DNA of 64,000 bases from Saccharothrix sp. ST-888 (GTDB lineage Bacteria; Actinomycetota; Actinomycetes; Streptomycetales; Streptomycetaceae), in NCBI RefSeq assembly GCF_000955975.1, contig NZ_JYJF01000001.1, positions 248,001 through 312,000 on the forward strand, read 5' to 3'. Position 1 is the first letter of the stretch. Each line of letters begins with the position of its first letter. This document shows, in pieces, positions 59,416-64,000 of the stretch. The notes beneath the pieces are model-generated. The model saw nothing but the letters and a program-made list of their open reading frames with translations. It had not been told where the DNA came from and made no database searches. The position numbers and the translations under genes were made by a program.

Positions 59416-60689
59416 CCCCCCGTGAGCGGCGCGCGCCGCACACCGCAGTGATCGTCGGCACCCGTGGCCTGGAGGCCTTCGACCCCGGTCTGTTCGAGGA
59501 CCGGGAGTCGGTCCGGCTGATCCTGGTCTGCACCGCGCTGGACGAGCCGCATCTCACCGAAGACCAGCGCGGCTGGTTCGAGAGCGTCCACGTGGTAGCC
59601 GCCTCCCAGCCCGAGCCCGAGCCGCTGCTGGCCGCCCAGGTCGACGCCGACGCGGCGACCGCGGTCGTCGCCGAGCTGCTGCGCGACACCCCGGCGGCGG
59701 AGCTGACCGTGCACTGCTACCTGGAGCAGAACCTGCTCGGCGCCGCGCGGGTCCGCGAGCGCCTCGGCCTCGCCGGACCGCGTCCGGCGGACATCGTGCC
59801 GTTCCTGGACAAGCTGGTGATGAAGCAGCGGGTCGCGGCGGCGGGCGTCCGGGTGCCGGTGTACGGGCCGTGGGAGGCCGAGCGCCACCGGGCTGGCGCC
59901 GAGCGGTACTTCGCCGAGCTCACCGCGCTCGTCGGGCTGCCGTTCGTCCTCAAGCCGACCGACTCGGCGGGCTCCAACGGCGTCCTGTTCGTCCACTCCT
60001 ACCAGGACTTCGCGGCGCTGCCCGCCGACGGCGAGCTGGGGCGGCCCTACGAGTACGAGGAGTACATCGCCGGCACCATCTACAGCGTCAACATCGTCTC
60101 CGCCCGGGGCCGGACGGTCTTCGGCGGCGTCACCGAGTACCTGGTCAACTCGGCCGAGGTGGCGGGCGGGCGGGTCAACGCCGACATCAACCTGCTCGAC
60201 GAGGACCCCCGGGTGGCCCGGATGGTCGCCTTCGCCGACCGCGCGCTGGACGCCCTCGGCCGCCCCGACGGTGCCTCCCACCTGGAGCTGTTCCGTACCG
60301 AGGCGGACGAGCTGGTCTTCCTGGAGGTCGGCGCCCGCTTCAAGGGCATGTCCGGCCTCGCCGCGATGCAGCGCCACTACGGCAGGGCCCTGGTCAACCT
60401 GGCGTTCGAGATCGAGAGCGGGGTGCCCAGCCGCCCGTACGAGGGCGAGCAGGCGTACTGCTTCGACGCCTGCCTCCCCTTGCAGGCCGGGGTGGTGAGC
60501 ACACTGGTCGAACCGGAGCTGGAGAGCTCCTACGAGATGCGCTGGACGGTGGCACCCGGCCAGCGGGTCGAGCAGACCGCGGACCTGCTGACGGTCGGCG
60601 GCACCTTCCTGGTCTGGAACCACGACTTCGACGCCCTGGCCAGGGACTTCGAACGGCTCACCGCCTACCGGCCGTTCACCTACGCCTAG
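59412..60689 (+). CDS. ATP-grasp ligase B of the synthetase cluster
   Basis: The protein has 425 residues. ATP-grasp features: 'PFVLKPTDSAGSNGVLFVHS' (Lys and glycine loop), 'YEYEEYIAGTIYSVNIV' hinge and 'HLELFRTEADELVFLEVGARFKGM' metal site. It differs clearly in sequence from ligase A, so the two probably act on different substrates. The C-terminal ~80 residues add a beta-rich segment seen in carboxylate-amine ligases. It is the last gene of the cluster before a strong terminator. Confidence 0.85.
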   Translation: MTPRERRAPHTAVIVGTRGLEAFDPGLFEDRESVRLILVCTALDEPHLTEDQRGWFESVHVVAASQPEPEPLLAAQVDADAATAVVAELLRDTPAAELTVHCYLEQNLLGAARVRERLGLAGPRPADIVPFLDKLVMKQRVAAAGVRVPVYGPWEAERHRAGAERYFAELTALVGLPFVLKPTDSAGSNGVLFVHSYQDFAALPADGELGRPYEYEEYIAGTIYSVNIVSARGRTVFGGVTEYLVNSAEVAGGRVNADINLLDEDPRVARMVAFADRALDALGRPDGASHLELFRTEADELVFLEVGARFKGMSGLAAMQRHYGRALVNLAFEIESGVPSRPYEGEQAYCFDACLPLQAGVVSTLVEPELESSYEMRWTVAPGQRVEQTADLLTVGGTFLVWNHDFDALARDFERLTAYRPFTYA

Positions 60690-60699
60690 CCGGCCCGCC

Positions 60700-60730
60700 C
60701 CGGGGGCGCGGACGCCTGCCGCGCCCCCGG
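60700..60730 (+). terminator. Terminator of the synthetase/ATP-grasp cluster
   Basis: A 12-bp perfect stem CCGGGGGCGCGG/CCGCGCCCCCGG closes a 7-nt loop 11 nt after the last stop. Confidence 0.88.
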
Positions 60731-60819
60731 ATAGTGTGCGCCGCCCGCGGTGAGTACGGTGTCCGTGGATCTTGCACAGCCCTGTGATCCTGCCCGGACA
60801 GCGAGGAGACGGACGCGCC

Positions 60820-61866
60820 ATGACCACGGACGTACTACTGCACACCGACGGCCGCGCCGCCCACATCGTGCTCAACCGGCCGAGGGCCCTGAACGCCCTC
60901 ACCCACGACATGCTGCTGCGGATCCACCAGGCGCTCGACGCCTGGGCCGAGGACGGGCGCGTCGCCACCGTCGTGCTGACCGGCGCGGGCGAGCGCGGAC
61001 TCTGTGCCGGGGCGGACATCCGTGCCCTGCACGACGACGCCAAGCTCGGCGGCTCCGGGGCCCGGCAGTTCTTCCGGGACGAGTACCTGCTGAACTCCGC
61101 CATCGCCGGGTACGCCAAGCCGTACGTCGCGGTGATGGACGGCATCACCATGGGCGGCGGCGTCGGCCTCTCCGCGCACGGCGGCATCCGGGTGGTCACC
61201 GAGCGCTCCCAGGTGGCCATGCCGGAGACCAGGATCGGGCTGGTCCCGGACGTCGGCGGCAGCCACCTGCTCGCCCACGCCCCCGGCGAACTGGGCACCC
61301 ACTTCGGCCTGACCGCCGCCTCGATGGGCCCCGGCGACGCCGTCCTGCTCGGCTTCGCGGACACCTTCGTCCCCACCGGGTCGCTGGCCGCCTTCACCGC
61401 CGCACTGGCCGATCGCGACGCCGCCGAGGCCGTGCACGCGTACGCCGCCGAGGCCCCGGCCGCGGAGATCGCCGAACAGCGGGAGTGGATCGACAGCTGC
61501 TACGCCGCCGACACGGTGGAGGAGATCCTCGACCGGCTGCTCGCCAGCGGCGTGCCGGAGGCCAAGGAGGCCGCCGAGCAGATCGGGGCCAAGTCCCCGA
61601 CCGCGCTCAAGGCGACCCTGGCCGCGCTGCGCCGGGCCCGCGCGCACGCCACGCTGGCCGAGACCCTGGAGCAGGAGTACCGCGTCTCCTGCGCCGCGCT
61701 CAGTACCCACGACCTGGTCGAGGGCATCCGCGCCCAGGTGGTCGACAAGGACCGCAACCCGTGCTGGCACCCCGCCACCCTCGCCGAGGTCACCGCCGAG
61801 GAGGTCGGGCACTTCTTCACCCCGCAGGCGGACGGCGGTCTGGGGCTCACCGCCCGGCTCGGCTGA
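60820..61866 (+). CDS. 3-Hydroxyisobutyryl-CoA hydrolase-like crotonase family enzyme
   Basis: The protein has 348 residues from the ATG at 60820 (CGAGGAGAC upstream). Crotonase fold with oxyanion-hole loops 'GLCAGADIRALHDDA' and 'MDGITMGGGVGLSAHGGIRV', and 'AMPETRIGLVPDVGGSH' with the acidic residues used by hydrolases. The long C-terminal half ('EYRVSCAALSTHDLVEGIRAQVVDKDRNPCWHP') is diagnostic of the 3-hydroxyisobutyryl-CoA hydrolase group, acting in valine degradation. Confidence 0.88.
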   Translation: MTTDVLLHTDGRAAHIVLNRPRALNALTHDMLLRIHQALDAWAEDGRVATVVLTGAGERGLCAGADIRALHDDAKLGGSGARQFFRDEYLLNSAIAGYAKPYVAVMDGITMGGGVGLSAHGGIRVVTERSQVAMPETRIGLVPDVGGSHLLAHAPGELGTHFGLTAASMGPGDAVLLGFADTFVPTGSLAAFTAALADRDAAEAVHAYAAEAPAAEIAEQREWIDSCYAADTVEEILDRLLASGVPEAKEAAEQIGAKSPTALKATLAALRRARAHATLAETLEQEYRVSCAALSTHDLVEGIRAQVVDKDRNPCWHPATLAEVTAEEVGHFFTPQADGGLGLTARLG

Positions 61867-62011
61867 CCGGCCCCACTGGCTGGCCGGGCCGGCCATCGGG
61901 GCCCCCGGGTGACCATCATCTCGCCTGTCGAGACTGGCGCCCGGTGGCCCGGTCCGGGATTGTTGGCTCGTCAGGGCGGATGCCGTCGAGCTGTAGTGGG
62001 AGTCAGAGGCG

Positions 62012-62788
62012 ATGACCGAGTACGAGACGATCCTGGTGGAGCGCAAGGGCCGGGTCGGGCAGATCACGCTCAACCGGCCCGAGGCGCTGAACGCGCTGAA
62101 CAGCCGGCTGATGAACGAGGTCGTGGACGCCGCGAAGGCCTTCGACCGCGACCCGGAGATCGGCGCGCTGGTGGTCACCGGTTCGGCCAAGGCCTTCGCG
62201 GCCGGTGCGGACATCAAGGAGATGCAGGACAACCACTTCCCCGAGGTCTACCTGGACGACTGGCTCGCGCCCTGGGACGAGCTCGGCCGGCTGCGCAAGC
62301 CGGTGATCGCGGCCGTGGCCGGCTACGCGCTGGGCGGCGGCTGCGAGTTGGCGATGCTCTGTGACATCCTGCTGGCCGCCGACACCGCGCAGTTCGGCCA
62401 GCCGGAGATCAAGCTGGGCGTCATCCCCGGCATCGGCGGCTCGCAGCGGCTCACCCGGGCGATCGGCAAGGCCAAGGCGATGGAACTCTGCCTGACCGGC
62501 CGGATGATGGGCGCCGAGGAGGCCGAGCGGGCCGGCCTGGTCTCCCGCATCGTCCCCGCCGCCGACCTGCTCACCGAGGCGCTGGCCACCGCCGAGAAGG
62601 TCGCCGCGATGTCCACCCCGGCGGCCGTGATGATGAAGGAGAGCGTGAACCGGGCCTTCGAGACCACCCTCGCCGAGGGCGTCCGCTTCGAGCGCCGGCT
62701 CTTCCACGCCGCCTTCGCCACGGCCGACCAGAAGGAGGGCATGGCCGCCTTCGCCGAGAAGCGCAAGCCGTCCTTCCAGCACCGGTAG
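62012..62788 (+). CDS. Enoyl-CoA hydratase
   Basis: The protein has 258 residues, normal for the family. Oxyanion loops 'AFAAGADIKEMQ' and 'AGYALGGGCELAMLCD', and the catalytic Glu pair in 'GCELAM' and 'GQPEIKLGVIPGIGGSQRL', match EchA8-type hydratases, which add water to short-chain enoyl-CoA. It is 145 nt downstream of the hydrolase gene, likely in one transcription unit. Confidence 0.93.
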   Translation: MTEYETILVERKGRVGQITLNRPEALNALNSRLMNEVVDAAKAFDRDPEIGALVVTGSAKAFAAGADIKEMQDNHFPEVYLDDWLAPWDELGRLRKPVIAAVAGYALGGGCELAMLCDILLAADTAQFGQPEIKLGVIPGIGGSQRLTRAIGKAKAMELCLTGRMMGAEEAERAGLVSRIVPAADLLTEALATAEKVAAMSTPAAVMMKESVNRAFETTLAEGVRFERRLFHAAFATADQKEGMAAFAEKRKPSFQHR

Positions 62789-62834
62789 CTCAGCCGCAGC
62801 AGCGAGCCCTCACCAGGGACAAGGGTGAACCCTG

Positions 62835-62906
62835 AGGGGCGCGGGGAACTGCGCGAGAAACCATTCACCTCCGTGCATGGCTGGTTGCGCAGTTCCCCGC
62901 GCCCCT
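62835..62906. terminator. 20-bp stem-loop, Streptomyces-type repeat
   Basis: Left arm 62835-62854 and right arm 62887-62906 match perfectly over 20 bp with a 32-nt loop. The arm sequence (GGGGCGCGGGGAACTGCGC core) is a recurrent intergenic element of streptomycetes. It lies between convergent genes and overlaps the stop of the minus-strand gene. Confidence 0.85.
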
Positions 62907-64000
62907 ACCGGCTCTGTCCTTGCTCCAGAGCGGTTTCCTGGGGTACCACGGCGTTGATGCGGGCCAGCCCGGCCCTGGTGGCCGCGACCACGATCCGGTC
63001 ACCGGGTGCCAGCTGCCGCACCCGGTCCGCGTAGTTCCACTGGTAGTCCTCGGGCCGCCGGGCGAGCCGTACGGCGATCACCCGTACGCCGCCCGGCTCC
63101 TCGATGTCGTGCAGGTTCCGGCCGACCAGCCCGGTGCCGTCCTCGGCGGTGAGTTCGGCGATCAGCAGCACGTGCCGGTAGACCGAGAGGGTGCCCAGCA
63201 CGTCGCGGCCCATCAGGGAGGCGGCGAAGGCCGGCGCGGAGAGGTAGGAGACCGAGCGGGACACCACGTTGCCCAGGGTGGCGTAGACGTGGTGGGCGAA
63301 GTCGTCGCCGAAGAGCCGGACCACGATCCGTACCTCGCTGCGGACCGCCCGCGCCTCCAGCGCCGCCTCCAGATTGGTCGCGTCGTCGTCGGTGACCGCC
63401 ACCACCGCGCGGCTGGACCTGGCCCGGGCGCGCCGCAGTTGGCTCTCCAGCGGGCCGTCGCCCACCACCACCGGGATGCCCAGCGCCCTGGCGGCCGCGA
63501 TGCCCCGCGCCTGCGGGTCCCGCTCGATGCAGACCACCGGCACCCCGGCCTCCCGGACCAGGGTCGCCACCCGGGTGCCGACGTTGCCGAGGCCGACCAC
63601 GATGACGTGGTCCCGGGTTCCCGCGCCGGGAGCCCTCGGCAGGCCGCGCCGCCCGGTGGAGAGCGCGTCCACCACGATCGCGGTGAGCACCGGGACGAAG
63701 GTGATCCCGCAGAAGGTGATGACCACCTGGGCCGCCCGCTGCCAGAGCGCCCCCGCCTCGGCCACCCCCGGCTGGTCCGGCTGCGCGGCACCCGCCATGT
63801 CCAGCAGGGTGAAGTAGAGCGCCCAGCCGAGGTGCCCGTTGAAGTACCAGATCACCATCGCGCCGACCAGCACCGCCACCATGGCGGTGATCAGCACCAG
63901 CCGCAGCCGGGCGCTGGTGAAGAACCGAAGCGCGTCCAGCACGCCCCAGCGCAGCCTGGTCAACCACGGGATGGCCAGCGGTGGTTCGCTGGTCAGCGTC
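62905..64000 (-). CDS. TrkA-type NAD-binding potassium channel protein (5' end outside window)
   Basis: At least 365 residues are present; the reading frame stays open to the window edge, so the TTG at 63963 is not necessarily the start. It has two membrane segments flanking a pore-like loop ('VLVGAMVIWYFNGHLGWALYFTLLDMAG'), then an RCK/TrkA-N domain with 'HVIVVGLGNVGTRVATLVREAG' (NAD loop) and 'VVAVTDDDATNLEAALEAR', and a C-terminal RCK-C part. It likely gates or regulates ion flux. Confidence 0.85.
   Translation of the reverse strand, partial: TLTSEPPLAIPWLTRLRWGVLDALRFFTSARLRLVLITAMVAVLVGAMVIWYFNGHLGWALYFTLLDMAGAAQPDQPGVAEAGALWQRAAQVVITFCGITFVPVLTAIVVDALSTGRRGLPRAPGAGTRDHVIVVGLGNVGTRVATLVREAGVPVVCIERDPQARGIAAARALGIPVVVGDGPLESQLRRARARSSRAVVAVTDDDATNLEAALEARAVRSEVRIVVRLFGDDFAHHVYATLGNVVSRSVSYLSAPAFAASLMGRDVLGTLSVYRHVLLIAELTAEDGTGLVGRNLHDIEEPGGVRVIAVRLARRPEDYQWNYADRVRQLAPGDRIVVAATRAGLARINAVVPQETALEQGQSR

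Noticed and set aside
62835..62906. Attachment site or mobile repeat end
   Set aside because: The 20-bp stem matches a common streptomycete intergenic hairpin and sits between convergent genes; a terminator is the simpler reading.
1..64000. CRISPR arrays, tRNA or rRNA genes, intact insertion sequences, phage genes
   Set aside because: No spaced identical repeats of CRISPR type, no cloverleaf-like or rRNA-like stretches, and no complete transposase or phage structural gene were seen.

Overview
The window reads as chromosomal DNA from a high-GC actinomycete of the Streptomyces/Kitasatospora type. GTG and TTG starts are common, genes are translationally coupled by 1-4 nt overlaps, long GC-rich hairpins end transcription units, and several operators look like Streptomyces DasR, CsnR, PaaR and PadR sites. 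No rRNA, tRNA, CRISPR array or intact insertion sequence was recognised.

Layout. 1-4.1 kb: the end of a probable molybdate ABC ATPase, housekeeping and hypothetical genes, and remnants (a response-regulator pseudogene and an IstB-like scrap). 4.1-13.0 kb: a nine-gene minus-strand operon that combines two riboflavin-pathway enzymes (GTP cyclohydrolase II, RibD) with two ATP-grasp ligases, a GNAT/FemAB-like transferase, a luciferase-like monooxygenase, an FMN reductase, a histidine phosphatase and an MFS exporter. It is probably a specialised-metabolite cluster drawing on an aminouracil intermediate, flanked by an XRE/DUF2690 regulator and a repeat-rich intergenic region. 15.2-19.1 kb: the complete phenylacetyl-CoA epoxidase operon paaABCDE behind a PaaR-like operator. 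19.5-24.6 kb: an M20 peptidase, an aldo/keto reductase-TetR pair with a large palindromic operator, and an ADP-ribosylglycohydrolase. 25.2-28.4 kb: an OmpR-type two-component system followed by a secreted protein and a lipoprotein behind a triple direct repeat. 28.6-29.8 kb: a leaderless cysteine-containing leader peptide ahead of cysteine dioxygenase and a rhodanese. 30-33.5 kb: a glycine betaine/choline-type ABC transporter. 33.7-40.5 kb: two GH18 chitinase-like genes with different operators (DasR-like, CsnR-like), separated by a Bcr/CflA exporter, a hypothetical membrane-anchored protein and a glutaryl-CoA-dehydrogenase-like enzyme. 41-47.3 kb: a nitrilase-family hydrolase, fumarase C, an SPW-repeat protein, a gene graveyard, and a PadR-acyl-CoA dehydrogenase pair. 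47.3-53.8 kb: a secreted M28 aminopeptidase and the homogentisate pathway hppD-hmgA-X-fahA, where X is an uncharacterised gene. 54-60.7 kb: a polysaccharide deacetylase, then a second NRPS-free amide-ligase cluster consisting of a YbaK-class II synthetase fusion, an MFS exporter and two ATP-grasp ligases. 60.8-64 kb: two crotonase-family enzymes and the end of a TrkA-type potassium channel protein.

The two most novel systems are the riboflavin-branch cluster (4133-13036) and the YbaK/aaRS-like/ATP-grasp cluster (55168-60689). Both combine paired ATP-grasp ligases with a dedicated exporter and have no NRPS or PKS. All assignments come from reading the sequence; no database search was run.
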